Shown piece by piece: positions 43,013-53,972 of a DNA stretch of 64,000 nt. The stretch is taken from assembly GCA_014380615.1 (NCBI GenBank), contig JACMJM010000019.1:1-64000 (forward strand). Direction: 5' to 3'. Position 1 is the first letter of the stretch; every line of letters begins with the position of its first letter. Source of the stretch: Sphingobacteriaceae bacterium (GTDB taxonomy: Bacteria > Bacteroidota > Bacteroidia > Sphingobacteriales > Sphingobacteriaceae). Under the pieces are notes generated by a model. That model saw only the letters and a program-made list of their open reading frames with translations. It did no database searches and had not been told where the DNA came from. The translations under genes were made by a program, and so were the position numbers.

Positions 43013-45358
43013 TTACACCGCAGCCAATTCAAATGCCTTTTTTAAAGCTTTTAAAAGTTCTTCAATATTTATGGGTTTCGAAAGATAATCGTCCATTCCG
43101 GCGTTCAAACATTTCTCCCTGTCTTCCGAAAGTGCGTTGGCGGTTAAAGCGATAATTATCGGTTGGTTGTGAAGGTCTCTTCGGATTATTTGAGTGGTTT
43201 CTATTCCGTCAAGCACGGGCATTTGCATATCCATTAAAATTACCTCATAATTTTTTTCTCTCAACCTGTCTAGTGCTTCTTGTCCGTGATTGGCCAAATC
43301 AACGGTGTAACCCAGTTTACTTAATATTTTCAGTATCAGTTTTTGGTTGATGAGATTATCTTCCACAATTAATATTTCCAAAGGATGGTTTAAAGCGAAA
43401 TCTTTTGATAAAAGTGTTGAGGCGGGTTGTTGGGCTGAATAAAGAGGTTCGCTGAAACGTTTAAGTTCTGCCTGAACCACTTTAAACAACTGCGATTGCT
43501 TTACGGGCTTGGTTAAAATAGCGGCGAATAAGTCGGAATACTTTTTCTTGGTTTCGTCGCCAATTGAGCTTAATAAAATAATCGGAAGCTCATTTTTCAG
43601 ATCTTTTATATTGATAGCCAGATCCACACCGCTCATCTCCGGCATTTGCATATCTGTTATTACTAAATCAAAATGGGAGTTTTGATTAAGAATAAACAAA
43701 GCCTCTCTGCCCGACATAGCCGTTATTACCGATAGATTCCAATGTTCTAATTGGGTTTTTAGTATCCTGAGATTAGTTTTATTATCATCAATAATTAGTA
43801 TTTTTTTCCCCTCACAGTCTATAAGGCTGTTATTTACACTGTTTTTTATGGGCTGATTTCCTGCCTCGCACTTCACCGTAAAGCTGAATACGGTGCCTTC
43901 ACCTTCTTTGCTCTGTACCGATATTTCACCTCCCATCAGGTCAACAAGCCTTGCGCTGATCACTAGTCCTAAACCCGTACCTCCGTATTTGCGGGTTGTG
44001 GAAGAATCTACCTGAGAGAAAGCCTTAAATAGCCTTGAGAGTTTATCGGCCGGAATGCCGATACCGGTATCTTTTATTTCAAATCCGATCTCTAATAACT
44101 GTGAATTTTGGTTTACCAGCTTCACGTTGATAAAGATTTCGCCTTTGTCGGTAAACTTGGTTGCGTTGGCTACCAGGTTTATTAAAATTTGCCTTAACCT
44201 CATTCCGTCGGCGATTATTTGAGCCGGAATCTGTGGATCGATTTGATATATAAGATCCAGATTTTTTTCAGCGGCTTTTACCGAAAATAAATCCATAATA
44301 TCTTCCACGCAATTTCGCAGTTCGAAAGTATGCTGGTCGAGTTCAAGGCTTCCCGACTCAATTTTTGAAAAATCGAGTATGTCGTTAATTACGGCCAGCA
44401 AGTTCTCACCACTTGTATGGATAACCTCTAAATACTCCTGTTGCTCGGTGTTAAGTATTGTTTCTGATAATAAGGCTGTCATTCCGAGAACTCCATTCAT
44501 TGGAGTTCTTATTTCATGGCTCATTGTTGCCAGAAAAGCACTTTTAGCCTGATTGGCCTTATCAGCTTCTTCTCTAGCCTGTTGTTCCTGTTCTTTTTGT
44601 ATAAGTAATTCCTTATTCATTTGAACAAGTTCTACTTGTTGTGATTCCAGCTCTTCGGCCTGAAGCTGTGTGGTTTCAAATAAATCCTGAAGTTTTATGT
44701 TTGCCCGGTTAGTTCTTTCTTCGACTAGTTTTTGATGGGAAAACGTTCTTTTTATATATCCAAACAGGATATAAATCAGGGAGAAGATAATAAGTAAAGC
44801 GATTCCAAGAAAAATCAGTGTGTTTTCGGCGTTCACCTGGCTGTTAATTCTTCTCTCACTCAATAATTTACCCTCAATAGATTTCAAACTTTCGATGGTG
44901 CTTTCAACTTCCACCATAGTACTATCGGAGTTGATTTCTTTTTTTGCTTCCTCCAGTCCGCCGCGATTATAAGCCCATAGTATTTTACTTAGAGCAAAAA
45001 GTTTTTGCGAAGCATGTTTACGCAAAGTATCGGCCCGCTTCGATTGGCTTCCTTCGTGTATTACCAATGAACCGAGACGGTCTATAGAAGGCATAATTTT
45101 ACTGAGCGATTCGTTATAAAGCTCAAAATACTTGGGGTTTCCGGTAGTAATATAAGCACGACAACTGCTTTCGGCCTGGCTGATATTAACTAACACCACA
45201 TTCGAAAATTTAATCACTTCCTGGGTTTGATCTACTGATGAGTAGTCTTTTTCCATTTCTGTGATGCGGATATAAGATATAATTCCAACCGAGAATATAA
45301 AGGCAAGGGTTATGGCAAAACCTGCCAGTACCTGTTGTTGGAAAGAAAGTTTTTTCAT
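43013..45358 (-). CDS. Hybrid histidine kinase with CHASE3 sensor and two receivers
   Basis: The 781-residue protein has TM1 (about 10-30), a periplasmic CHASE3 domain (about 35-175; [20 protein letters not shown]), TM2 (about 180-200) and a coiled coil (215-270). HisKA follows with His281 in [17 protein letters not shown], then HATPase (about 385-495; [34 protein letters not shown]). Two receivers carry phosphoacceptors Asp569 ([11 protein letters not shown]) and Asp710 ([11 protein letters not shown]). No Hpt domain is fused, so phosphate must pass to a separate partner. It lies upstream of the PhoX-like gene on the same strand, separated by 139 bp. Confidence 0.92.
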   Translation of the reverse strand: MKKLSFQQQVLAGFAITLAFIFSVGIISYIRITEMEKDYSSVDQTQEVIKFSNVVLVNISQAESSCRAYITTGNPKYFELYNESLSKIMPSIDRLGSLVIHEGSQSKRADTLRKHASQKLFALSKILWAYNRGGLEEAKKEINSDSTMVEVESTIESLKSIEGKLLSERRINSQVNAENTLIFLGIALLIIFSLIYILFGYIKRTFSHQKLVEERTNRANIKLQDLFETTQLQAEELESQQVELVQMNKELLIQKEQEQQAREEADKANQAKSAFLATMSHEIRTPMNGVLGMTALLSETILNTEQQEYLEVIHTSGENLLAVINDILDFSKIESGSLELDQHTFELRNCVEDIMDLFSVKAAEKNLDLIYQIDPQIPAQIIADGMRLRQILINLVANATKFTDKGEIFINVKLVNQNSQLLEIGFEIKDTGIGIPADKLSRLFKAFSQVDSSTTRKYGGTGLGLVISARLVDLMGGEISVQSKEGEGTVFSFTVKCEAGNQPIKNSVNNSLIDCEGKKILIIDDNKTNLRILKTQLEHWNLSVITAMSGREALFILNQNSHFDLVITDMQMPEMSGVDLAINIKDLKNELPIILLSSIGDETKKKYSDLFAAILTKPVKQSQLFKVVQAELKRFSEPLYSAQQPASTLLSKDFALNHPLEILIVEDNLINQKLILKILSKLGYTVDLANHGQEALDRLREKNYEVILMDMQMPVLDGIETTQIIRRDLHNQPIIIALTANALSEDREKCLNAGMDDYLSKPINIEELLKALKKAFELAAV

Positions 45359-45744
45359 TTTTTTTAAATTGATAAGGAATAAAATTTCAATTAATAAGGT
45401 TTGTAAACCCGGCGCAAGTTTACGAAGCTGCTATTTGCAGGTTGTTGTGAGGGAATTAAGTTTATGTTAAATTTTTTGCCCGGAGAGGAAGCATCGATAT
45501 TAAACTTCAGCAATAATTTTCAAGCACTTGGCATTTGGAAAGCCATTAAAAAAAGTGTTATCAAAGAATAGAGAACAGAGTTAAGAACCGATCTGTACCG
45601 AGGCTAAAAGCTATTAAATTAAAAGCACAAAGCATACAATTTGTTAATACACAGATAATAAGCCAGAACTATATTTAGTGGTTAAACAAGGTGTTGGTGT
45701 GTTTTAGCTTTTTTATTTTGAAAAGGGGTAGATGTTCTTTCTTT
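45359..45744. other. Divergent intergenic region
   Basis: It separates the hybrid kinase (minus) from the TPR-HTH regulator (plus). A 35-codon frame at 45464-45571 (MLNFLPGEEASILNFSNNFQ and so on) has no recognisable features. No strong hairpin or clean TAnnTTTG element is seen. Confidence 0.3.
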
Positions 45745-47352
45745 ATGGCAACGTTTCTGTTGCTGCTGTTTTTGGTTACAATTCTTTGCTTTCCTTTTGA
45801 AGTGCGTGCCCAACAGGGAAATCTTCAGCGTCAAAAATCAGGAGTACAGGGTTTATCACCGCCGGATTCTGCATATCTGGCGACCAAAAAATTACTTGAT
45901 ATTGCTTTACAGAAAAATGATCGCCTTAATGCGGCACTTTTATATCAAAAAATAGGGGATGTCTTTTATCAGGCTGAGGCTCTGCCGCAGGCATTAACCT
46001 ATTATTATAAGGCGGAAGCACTTTTTAAAGAAGAGGGCAATCAGGTCAATTCGGCTGCTAATCTTATTAAGATCGGCAAGATCTATTTTAAGAATACCAG
46101 CTATTCTACTGCTCTGAAAGTTTTTCAACAGGCATTGGTTCTCTCTAAGCGCGAACGGGATACTATCGGTATCGCAGAATCCTGCAGTTTTATTGGCCAG
46201 GTTTATAAACAACGTGGAGATAAGAGCAGGTCGAACCGCTATTTTGAACTTGCTTTATCAGAATACAAAAAACTTAGAAGCTCTGATCAAATAGCTTATA
46301 CCTATTCCCGGATAGGAAGTGTTTACGAAGATACAGGCCGGTATCCGCTGGCATTAAAATACTTTTTACAAGCCTATCAACTCCATATTGCCGAAAATAG
46401 AATAACCGAACTTGCCGGAATATTAAATAATATAGGAGACACTTATCGAAAAACGGGCGATTATCAGAACGCACTTATATATACTAAACGGGCAGAGCAA
46501 CAGTCGCTGAAAAATAATGACACACGGCAATTAAGTAGTGCCTACCGAGATTTAGCAAAAACATACCAGCATTTTATGAAGTACGATAGCGCGTACTATT
46601 ACAGCGAAAAGGCCCGATTAGCATACGCCCATGTTTATAATACCAGTAATAATAATAAACTGGTTCTGTTGCAGACACTTTTTGACGTTCAACAGAAAGA
46701 CAGCTCAATAAAACATCTACAGGGTGATAAACGCATAAGTGAAATTCTTAGCATATCTATAGTATGTATATCAATCCTGCTGACATTTTTAGGAATAAGT
46801 ATTGTAAGCAGGCAACGCTTAAAGATTATGAAAGACAATGCTCTTTTTGAAACAGAAAAGAAAGCAATGGCACTTAACCTTCAAAACAAACAACTACATC
46901 ACGAGAGTTTAAAGGGCGAATTAGAACTTAGAAGCAAAGAGCTTACGAGCCATACTTTACAAATTATTCAAAAGAACCAGTTCCTCGAGGAGTTGAAAAG
47001 CAAACTGGCCGCGATTATAAAGAATAACAAAAGAGACCAGCGTACCGAGTTAAAAGAGCTTATTGGTTTGATCGACATAAATAGTAACCAGAATACAAGC
47101 TGGGAAGATTTTAGGATTATCTATGAAAATGTGCATGAGAATTTCTTTGAGAAACTGAAGGCTCATTCCAATTTACTCACAGCAACTGATCTGCGCTTTC
47201 TGGCACTCTTAAAAATGAATTTAAGTTCGGCTGATATCGCTACAATGCTTGGAATATCTCAAGATAGTTTAAGAACCACCCGCTATCGGATTCGAAAAAA
47301 GCTTAATCTTCCATTTGAAGAAGACTTGTTGACATTTATTCAGCGTATTTAA
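45745..47352 (+). CDS. TPR membrane sensor with C-terminal LuxR-like HTH
   Basis: From ATG 45745 the protein has 535 residues with a signal peptide (MATFLLLLFLVTILCFPFEV, then RAQ). A GTG at 45691 would add 18 residues. Residues about 50-310 are TPR repeats (ALLYQKIGDVFYQAEALPQA, YTYSRIGSVYEDTGRYPLAL), followed by one transmembrane helix (about 335-355) and a coiled coil. The C-terminal HTH at about 475-535 has LTATDLRFLALLKMNLSSAD, IATMLGISQDSLRTTRYRIR and KKLNL. Bacteroidota use this type as one-component regulators that sense signals in the periplasm. Its position just before the TonB receptor suggests it controls the downstream transport and phosphatase genes. Confidence 0.83.
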   Translation: MATFLLLLFLVTILCFPFEVRAQQGNLQRQKSGVQGLSPPDSAYLATKKLLDIALQKNDRLNAALLYQKIGDVFYQAEALPQALTYYYKAEALFKEEGNQVNSAANLIKIGKIYFKNTSYSTALKVFQQALVLSKRERDTIGIAESCSFIGQVYKQRGDKSRSNRYFELALSEYKKLRSSDQIAYTYSRIGSVYEDTGRYPLALKYFLQAYQLHIAENRITELAGILNNIGDTYRKTGDYQNALIYTKRAEQQSLKNNDTRQLSSAYRDLAKTYQHFMKYDSAYYYSEKARLAYAHVYNTSNNNKLVLLQTLFDVQQKDSSIKHLQGDKRISEILSISIVCISILLTFLGISIVSRQRLKIMKDNALFETEKKAMALNLQNKQLHHESLKGELELRSKELTSHTLQIIQKNQFLEELKSKLAAIIKNNKRDQRTELKELIGLIDINSNQNTSWEDFRIIYENVHENFFEKLKAHSNLLTATDLRFLALLKMNLSSADIATMLGISQDSLRTTRYRIRKKLNLPFEEDLLTFIQRI

Positions 47353-47377
47353 ATGTTATACACGGGATGTAAAAAGT

Positions 47378-47513
47378 TTAACGAACTGGTAATATAACTT
47401 TAATGGCGGATGAATGGTTTGTAATTAATTGAATATTAGTTATTTATAAGTTACCTGTAACGCTTGTAGAAGTTTTGTATACGCATTTTAATGTCCTGTA
47501 GCCGATCTGTCAC
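47378..47513 (+). promoter_or_regulatory. 11-bp phased repeats and Pho-box-like site upstream of TonB receptor
   Basis: TTAACGA (47378-47384), GTAATAT (47389-47395) and TTAATGG (47400-47406) start 11 bp apart, with a possible fourth unit TGAATGG at 47411. Further down, CTGTAGC (47496-47502) and CTGTCAC (47507-47513) are also 11 bp apart and resemble the enterobacterial Pho-box half-site CTGTCAT. Either could bind a PhoB-type regulator. The receptor start is at 47619. Confidence 0.42.
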
Positions 47514-47618
47514 TCCCTTAAGTTTTCTCTTCCATTTTTCCATGTAACCTTTGTTGAAACAAACAAATCAACGAGCTAATCACTCAAGCACAATTAAAAT
47601 CGAAAAGAAATTAGAATC

Positions 47619-50600
47619 ATGGGAAAAGTTTACAAACGTTTAGATTGGTTATCAAACGTAGTTAGAAAATCATTACTACTATTACTGGTCTTGTTTATTT
47701 CAGCCAGTGTAAGTGCGCAAATTAATTCACAGACTAATCAGGCACAAAAGATTAGTGATGGACAATCAAATGCTGCGGTGGTAGCCATTTGGGGAAAAGT
47801 AACCGATAAACAAACAGGCGAGAATCTTATCGGTGTTAGTTTAGTGGTAAAAGGAATGTCATTGAAAGCGGTAACAAATGTGGAAGGTGTATTCCGGTTT
47901 TCCAAACTTCCTGTCGGAAATCAAACCTTAGTAGTTTCTTACCTGGGCTATGAAACCAAATCTGTAGAACTAAATGCAGAAACAAGTCAGGATTTAAATA
48001 TTACACTGGAACACAGCTCAACAAATCTTAGCCAGGTTACTATCACCGGATTAAGAAGAAGTCAGATCACGAGTATAAATCAGAAAAAACAGTCACTGAA
48101 TGTGTCGGAGGTTATTACGGCCAATGAAGCAGGTAGATTGCCAGATATAAACGTGGCGGAAGCAACTCAACGTGTATCTGGTGTATCCATTGAAACGGAT
48201 CGGGGAGAAGGACAGTTCGTGTCAATCAGGGGTATCCAGCCATCCTTAAACAATGTTACTTTAAATAATACCACTCTGGCTTCTACCAGAGATAGCCGGG
48301 CCACAGGCCTGGATCTTCTTCCAACAGAAATTATATCAAGCATCGAAGTAGTAAAAACAACTACTCCGGACATGGAAGGTAATGCCATTGGGGGAACTAT
48401 TAATGTAAACACTCTTTCGGCTTTTGATAAGCCTAAGCCCTTTATGAATATCGCCGTAGATGGTCTGATACAAACCCAGCAGGTAGATTTAAGTGGGTTT
48501 GATAATACAAGAGCTCCTTTTAGAGGCGCTGTTACAGCAGGTAAGAAATTTGGCAAAAATGAAAAGTTTGGAGTAGTTGGGTCAGCCAATTTCTTCAGAA
48601 GGGATTTTAGCGCGTCAATTTTAGATCCTGACGGTTGGGAGTTTAGTAATTATTTTTATCCGAACGAGATTGAACTTCAAATAGAAGATATTGAAAGAGA
48701 CCGTTTGGGCCTTTCGGCAGATCTTGAGTATAGACCTAACAAAAACAGCTCAATCTATTTAAAAACCCTTTACACACGTACCAAAGAAGTGGCCTTGAAT
48801 TCAGAATTTGAGATGACGCTTCAAATCGGTAGTGCGACACCTATCGATCAAACCCCTACGTCGGGTAGATTTGCTAGAGGTTCCGGCGAGTTAGATCAGG
48901 CGTTTACAGACGAGATTGAGAATCTGTACAGCTACTCCCTGGGTACTAAAAACCATTTTGGAAAGTGGGATGTAAATGTATACGGAACATTTTCTAAAGC
49001 AAAAACATTCTTAGATAATTTCGACGCAACTTTTGAAAATCCAACTACAACCGAGCCTTCTTTATCATCAACATATAACACGGCTCCGTTTTTCTTCGAA
49101 ATAAATCCTGATAATACGGCTGTAGCGAGTGATCCGGAAATTTATAAACTTCGAAATCTAAACTATACAGATGGTCTATTAAATGAAAACATTTATGAGG
49201 TCAGTTCAGATTTTAAATATAATACCAACTTAGGCAAGGCACATGCTTTCTTGAAATTTGGTGGAAGATTCAGAGACCGCTCAAAAGTGTCAGACCGAAG
49301 CAGAGATTCGTATGATTTAAGTTACGGTACTACTACTGTGGCACACACTAATGGCTACTCGCTTACTCCTTTTCATTTCCCAGTTTCTATACCTGCACAG
49401 GGTGGAGCTACTCCTTTTGTACACGGTAACGTAAACAAATTCAAAGCCTTCTTTGATGATCCCGCTAACCGTAATAATACATCTAAGATCGTATTTGACA
49501 AACTAGTAACCGATCAGCAGCTTATTGTAAATGATTTTACAAACAATGAATCGGTAACGGCAGGTTATGTCATGGGAGTGCTTGATTTTAAGAAGCTTTC
49601 TATCATCACTGGTTTAAGAGTTGAGAACACTGCTACCAAATCAGAAAATTCATCGGTTACAACAATAGACGACAGAGTTAACAAAGTTCCTGCCTTTGCA
49701 GCTCCTGGTTTGATCGTTGCCCGGAATAATTATACCAATTTTCTCCCATCTTTCCAACTTAAATATAACGCAACCAAAAGTGTTATAGCGAGAGCATCCT
49801 GGACAAACACTATCGGAAGACCAAATTATTCTGATCTATCGGGTGCAAAAAACTATGCTTATCGTGTAGACCCAATAGCCTCAAATGCACTTCCAGGTAG
49901 CACCGGAATAACGGGTTCGGTTAGGCTTGCAAATCCTGGTTTGAAGCCATATACTTCATCAAACATTGATCTTGCGCTGGAATATTACATTCCTACTGGT
50001 GGGATTGTTGCAGTAGGTGGTTTCTATAAGCGTATCTTAAATCAAATTTATCGGAAAACAACTCCCTACAGCTTAGCAGACGATAAAAAAACCTTTAATT
50101 ATGAGGGTTTGGAATTCGACAGATTTTCGTTTTCCCAAACGTTAAACTCCGGACCTGCTGACCTATTCGGTATGGAATTTACTTACGATCAGGCATTAAC
50201 CTTCTTACCGGGCTTGCTAAATGGATTAGGCGTATCTGCAAACTTCGCGTTAATCGATTCTAAAGTTAGTGTTGATGGCAGGGGTGATAAGCTTCCCTTA
50301 TTCAGACAAGCTGATAATGTGTACAACGGAGCTATTTATTATCAGAAAAAGGGCATCGAGCTGCGTTTAGCAACCAGCCATAGAAGCGATTTCTTAATTG
50401 AAGCTGCCGATCCTGAATCTTCTAGAGTAAAAAACGCTGAAAAGGCAGGCTTTTCAGTAAAAGATTTTGACAGATACGAAGCAGCCAGAACAACTTATGA
50501 TGTGTCTGGAAAATACATGTTCCCGAATAAAAAATTGAGTATTTCTGCTCAGGTAAGAAACTTATCAAATGCTCCGGAACAAGGATACCAAGGCGCAACA

Positions 50601-50666
50601 AGCCGTTATGATCGTCATGATTTAACGGGCAGAAGTTATTTCTTGGGAATGGCGATGAATTTTTAA
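47619..50666 (+). CDS. TonB-dependent outer-membrane receptor
   Basis: The 1015-residue protein has a signal peptide (SLLLLLVLFISASVSAQ), then a carboxypeptidase-regulatory-like domain (about 58-140; IWGKVTDKQTGENLIGVSLV, GNQTLVVSYLGYETKSVEL). A plug domain (about 150-270; EVITANEAGRLPDINVAEAT, GIQPSLNNVTLN) and a 22-strand barrel end in the aromatic SYFLGMAMNF. It imports a large or scarce ligand across the outer membrane with TonB energy. No SusD partner follows. Instead, phosphatases, a dihaem peroxidase and a phytase follow, so an organophosphate or phytate-derived ligand is inferred. Pho-like repeats lie upstream. Confidence 0.92.
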   Translation: MGKVYKRLDWLSNVVRKSLLLLLVLFISASVSAQINSQTNQAQKISDGQSNAAVVAIWGKVTDKQTGENLIGVSLVVKGMSLKAVTNVEGVFRFSKLPVGNQTLVVSYLGYETKSVELNAETSQDLNITLEHSSTNLSQVTITGLRRSQITSINQKKQSLNVSEVITANEAGRLPDINVAEATQRVSGVSIETDRGEGQFVSIRGIQPSLNNVTLNNTTLASTRDSRATGLDLLPTEIISSIEVVKTTTPDMEGNAIGGTINVNTLSAFDKPKPFMNIAVDGLIQTQQVDLSGFDNTRAPFRGAVTAGKKFGKNEKFGVVGSANFFRRDFSASILDPDGWEFSNYFYPNEIELQIEDIERDRLGLSADLEYRPNKNSSIYLKTLYTRTKEVALNSEFEMTLQIGSATPIDQTPTSGRFARGSGELDQAFTDEIENLYSYSLGTKNHFGKWDVNVYGTFSKAKTFLDNFDATFENPTTTEPSLSSTYNTAPFFFEINPDNTAVASDPEIYKLRNLNYTDGLLNENIYEVSSDFKYNTNLGKAHAFLKFGGRFRDRSKVSDRSRDSYDLSYGTTTVAHTNGYSLTPFHFPVSIPAQGGATPFVHGNVNKFKAFFDDPANRNNTSKIVFDKLVTDQQLIVNDFTNNESVTAGYVMGVLDFKKLSIITGLRVENTATKSENSSVTTIDDRVNKVPAFAAPGLIVARNNYTNFLPSFQLKYNATKSVIARASWTNTIGRPNYSDLSGAKNYAYRVDPIASNALPGSTGITGSVRLANPGLKPYTSSNIDLALEYYIPTGGIVAVGGFYKRILNQIYRKTTPYSLADDKKTFNYEGLEFDRFSFSQTLNSGPADLFGMEFTYDQALTFLPGLLNGLGVSANFALIDSKVSVDGRGDKLPLFRQADNVYNGAIYYQKKGIELRLATSHRSDFLIEAADPESSRVKNAEKAGFSVKDFDRYEAARTTYDVSGKYMFPNKKLSISAQVRNLSNAPEQGYQGATSRYDRHDLTGRSYFLGMAMNF

Positions 50667-50687
50667 CAAAAGGTTATACAATTGATT

Positions 50688-50727
50688 GAGCAGCAATAGC
50701 CATCTACAGGCTATTGCTGCTCTTTTT
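50688..50727 (+). terminator. Intrinsic terminator/attenuator after TonB receptor gene
   Basis: GAGCAGCAATAGCC (50688-50701) pairs perfectly with GGCTATTGCTGCTC (50709-50722), followed by TTTTT. It lies between the receptor and the next co-directional gene at 50736 and probably lowers expression of the downstream phosphatase genes relative to the receptor. Confidence 0.88.
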
Positions 50728-50735
50728 ACTCAAAT

Positions 50736-52127
50736 ATGATGAAGAATATATTCAGCATTTGCGCTATAGTTCTGTTGCTCTTAAAAAGTCTTGATGGCAT
50801 CTGTCAAAATCCATACCCGGATAATCCCATTTTTCCTGTCGGCTGGAGCAAACCCAGCGAGCAGCCAGATCATATAATTCTAACCTTTTCGGGAGACCCG
50901 ACAACAACTCAAAGCGTAACCTGGCGAACTAACACTTCAGTGAAAAACGCTGTAGCTCAAATCACCATTGCTTATGCGGCACCAAGATTAAGAAGAACTG
51001 CCAAAGATGTACCGGCAAAAACGGAAACCATGGATGCCAGTAACATTAAGGATGCTGGTATTGTTGCTAATTATCATTCCGTAACTTTTGAAGGCTTATT
51101 GCCCGATACACTTTACGCATACCGGGTGGGTGATGGCGTTCATTGGAGCGAGTGGTTCCAGTTTCGTACAGCAAGTAAGAAAGCAGAACCTTTTTCTTTC
51201 CTCTATGTAGGGGATGCGCAGAACTATATCCTCGAACTTTGGTCAAGATTGATCCGTGCCGGGTATGGCAAAGCTCCCGATGCCCGTTTCATTGTTCATG
51301 CCGGGGATTTAATTTCTACCGCGCACAGCGAGCGTCAGTGGCACGAATGGTTTACCGCGGGCGGCTGGCTTCACGGTATGTTGCCCAGCGTTCCGGTTCC
51401 CGGAAATCATGAGTACAACTTTTATAACAATGCTGATTCGATAAGCAAAACACGTCGGCTGTCTGTACAATGGAAGCCTCAGTTTACGCTGCCGGAAAAT
51501 GGCCCGAAAGGGCAGTCGGAAACAGCATATTTTTTCGATTATCAGAACACAAGAATTGTGGCTTTAAATTCAAATAATAGTCAGCAAGAGCAAGTGTCTT
51601 GGTTGGAATCGGTTTTAAAGAACAATCCCAATAAATGGACTATCCTCACATTCCATCATCCTATATTTTCTACTGCCAACGAACGTGATAATAAAGAGTT
51701 ACGTAATTTGTGGAAGCCGGTTTTTGACAAGTACAAGGTCGACCTTGTATTACAGGGCCATGATCATACCTATGCTAGAGGGCAGGCCGGATCTGTTTCG
51801 AAAAATTTCCTTGCCGGGATAAATAAACTTGACCCTAATGCCGGAACGGTCTATGTAGTTAGCGTTAGCGGAGGTAAGATGTATAATTTCAAAAAAGATT
51901 TGTGGAATAATTACGATGCGAATCTCGAGCGTAAGGCCGAAAATACACAACTCTTTCAGGTAGTAAAAATAGACGGGGATCAATTGAGCTTTGAGGCTTA
52001 TACTGCTACAGGAGAACTTTACGATGCTTTCGATTTAAAAAAATCGGCTACAGGCCCGAATAAATTTACCGAAAGAGTACCCGCGACAACCGAAAGGCTG
52101 CACCACAACACCACTCCTAAGTATTGA
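50736..52127 (+). CDS. Secreted purple acid phosphatase-like metallophosphoesterase
   Basis: The 463-residue protein has a signal peptide (MMKNIFSICAIVLLLLKSLD). It has an N-terminal fibronectin-III-like purple-acid-phosphatase domain (about 40-145; HIILTFSGDPTTTQSVTWRT) and a metallophosphoesterase domain (about 150-400). Metal-binding motifs in order are YVGDAQN, HAGDLIS, GNHEYN, TFHHPIF and GHDHTYARG, all intact. It is expected to hydrolyse organic phosphate esters in the periplasm or outside the cell. Its stop codon abuts the TTG start of the dihaem peroxidase gene. A second enzyme of the same type follows at 53973. Confidence 0.87.
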   Translation: MMKNIFSICAIVLLLLKSLDGICQNPYPDNPIFPVGWSKPSEQPDHIILTFSGDPTTTQSVTWRTNTSVKNAVAQITIAYAAPRLRRTAKDVPAKTETMDASNIKDAGIVANYHSVTFEGLLPDTLYAYRVGDGVHWSEWFQFRTASKKAEPFSFLYVGDAQNYILELWSRLIRAGYGKAPDARFIVHAGDLISTAHSERQWHEWFTAGGWLHGMLPSVPVPGNHEYNFYNNADSISKTRRLSVQWKPQFTLPENGPKGQSETAYFFDYQNTRIVALNSNNSQQEQVSWLESVLKNNPNKWTILTFHHPIFSTANERDNKELRNLWKPVFDKYKVDLVLQGHDHTYARGQAGSVSKNFLAGINKLDPNAGTVYVVSVSGGKMYNFKKDLWNNYDANLERKAENTQLFQVVKIDGDQLSFEAYTATGELYDAFDLKKSATGPNKFTERVPATTERLHHNTTPKY

Positions 52128-53966
52128 TTGGATCACGTGCAAACTAAGATTATAATACTTTCTGTAGTGCTGGGCTTTGTACTGATCTCCTTTGGCTTCA
52201 GCGAACGCAAAGGTTCTATCGGGGCCTATGCAACGTTAAAGTTCTATACGGCTGAAGTGAATTTATTTGTAACAGCCTTAGAAAATCTTGACAGTGTTAT
52301 CGATGAGATAGATGCCGACAGCACCAGTATTTTAAAAGCCCGGCATGCTTTGTCAGCTTGCAGATTACGCTACAAACGGATAGAGTTTTTCACATCTTAT
52401 TTCTTTCCCAGCGAAACCCGGTTTTATAATGCCGCACCGAAATTTGAAGTTGAAGAACCAACACTCGAGTTAGTTGAGCCTATGGGATTACAACAAATTG
52501 AGTCGCTGTTGTTTGATGATGATGTTCAGGCAAATAAGGCCTTACTCCTGGCACATACCGAAGCGTTACTCTCTTCCGCAAAGATTTTACCCGCCTTGCT
52601 GTTTAACTTTGACCTGAATGACAGGCAGGTTCTTGAAAGTATACGGCTCCAACTCATTAGAATGTCCTTGTTATCAGTTTCCGGTTATGATGCCCCCTTG
52701 CTTAAAACCGGAATTATTGAAGCTGCTGAAACTACAGAAGCATTAAATCAGGTTTTAGCACCGTACCTTAAATGGCCGTCTGATGAATCGAAATCAATAA
52801 AAAATCTGTTAAATGGCTCATTGCAATACCTGATGCTGAATCCGGACTTTGATTCCTTTAACAGGATGGAATACCTTACACGTTATGCGCTGCCGCTTCA
52901 AAAGCGTTTAGGGGCTTTTATAAAACAGCAAAAGCTGGAAATTAACACAACAGCATTTTTAAATTATGAATCGGAGCATATTTATAGCCGTGATGCTATA
53001 AAGAATCTGAAGCCGGGCACTTCGGATAAGTCAGACCAAAAGGCATTGATTGCATTTGGCCGCAATCTTTTTTTTGACAAATCGCTTTCAGGAAATTTGT
53101 CGGTTAGCTGTGCGTCATGCCATCAGCCTGAAAACTATTTTACAGACCTTTTGCCCTTAAGTCCTTCGATCAATCCAGACTCCCTGCTAAAAAGAAATAC
53201 TCCGACTCTTTTTTATGCGGGCAGACAACACACGCAGTTTTGGGATGGCAGTGCTACTGATTTAACCAGCCAGATTCATAAAGTTATTATGAATCCTCTG
53301 GAAATGAACGGCTCAGTAGAGAAAATTAATGAAAAAATATTCTCGAACCGAAATTACAGCACGCTTATAGCTGAATCGTTTCCTGGCAAAAAGCCGCAAA
53401 CGCTGGGAATGGATGAGCTTACATCTGCCATAGCTGCTTTTATTGATGAGCTGAACCCAATGAATTCGGCATTCGATAGGTTTATAAGCGGCGATGTTAC
53501 GGCTATGAACACCCGGCAGGTGAAAGGTTTTAACTTGTTTATGGGAAAAGCCCAGTGCGGAACCTGCCATTTTCCGCCCTATTTTAATTCCATGTTACCT
53601 CCTTTATATAATCTCTCAGAAGTAGAGATTATAGGAACTCCAAAGACCGGTGATTTAAAGTTCCCTGTTTTGGATAGTGACTTAGGGAGATATAATATCC
53701 ACCGCATTCGCTATTACGAACGGGCATTTAAAACCCCTACAGTTCGCAATGCCGCCCAAACGGCACCTTATATGCACAACGGCTCATTCGGTACATTAGC
53801 CAAGGTACTTGAGTTTTACAATTTGGGCGGGGGCAAGGGCCTGGGTATGGACATTTCCCATCAAACCCTGGCCGCAACACCATTAAACTTATCCGAAACC
53901 GAAATCAATAATCTTATCTCTTTTATCGAATCTCTAACTGATTCTCCTATCATGACATCAAACTAA
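52128..53966 (+). CDS. Second dihaem cytochrome c peroxidase/MauG-family protein
   Basis: The 612-residue protein is a paralogue of the one at 39581. It has an N-terminal hydrophobic segment (IIILSVVLGFVLISFGFS), a helical domain with GLQQIESLLFDDD (about 40-260), and haem sites CASCH (328-332, followed by QPENYFTDLL) and CGTCH (477-481, followed by FPPYFNSM). The ending has TPTVRNAAQTAPYMHNGSFG. Translation probably starts at the TTG directly after the upstream TGA, although a GTG three codons later is possible; either implies coupling to the phosphatase gene. The repeated pairing of this peroxidase type with phosphatases is the main functional clue. Confidence 0.85.
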   Translation: MDHVQTKIIILSVVLGFVLISFGFSERKGSIGAYATLKFYTAEVNLFVTALENLDSVIDEIDADSTSILKARHALSACRLRYKRIEFFTSYFFPSETRFYNAAPKFEVEEPTLELVEPMGLQQIESLLFDDDVQANKALLLAHTEALLSSAKILPALLFNFDLNDRQVLESIRLQLIRMSLLSVSGYDAPLLKTGIIEAAETTEALNQVLAPYLKWPSDESKSIKNLLNGSLQYLMLNPDFDSFNRMEYLTRYALPLQKRLGAFIKQQKLEINTTAFLNYESEHIYSRDAIKNLKPGTSDKSDQKALIAFGRNLFFDKSLSGNLSVSCASCHQPENYFTDLLPLSPSINPDSLLKRNTPTLFYAGRQHTQFWDGSATDLTSQIHKVIMNPLEMNGSVEKINEKIFSNRNYSTLIAESFPGKKPQTLGMDELTSAIAAFIDELNPMNSAFDRFISGDVTAMNTRQVKGFNLFMGKAQCGTCHFPPYFNSMLPPLYNLSEVEIIGTPKTGDLKFPVLDSDLGRYNIHRIRYYERAFKTPTVRNAAQTAPYMHNGSFGTLAKVLEFYNLGGGKGLGMDISHQTLAATPLNLSETEINNLISFIESLTDSPIMTSN

Positions 53967-53972
53967 ATTAAT

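Noticed and set aside
48167-48589. 140-codon frame antisense to the TonB receptor
   Set aside because: It lies wholly within the receptor plug region and has no independent start context or family similarity.
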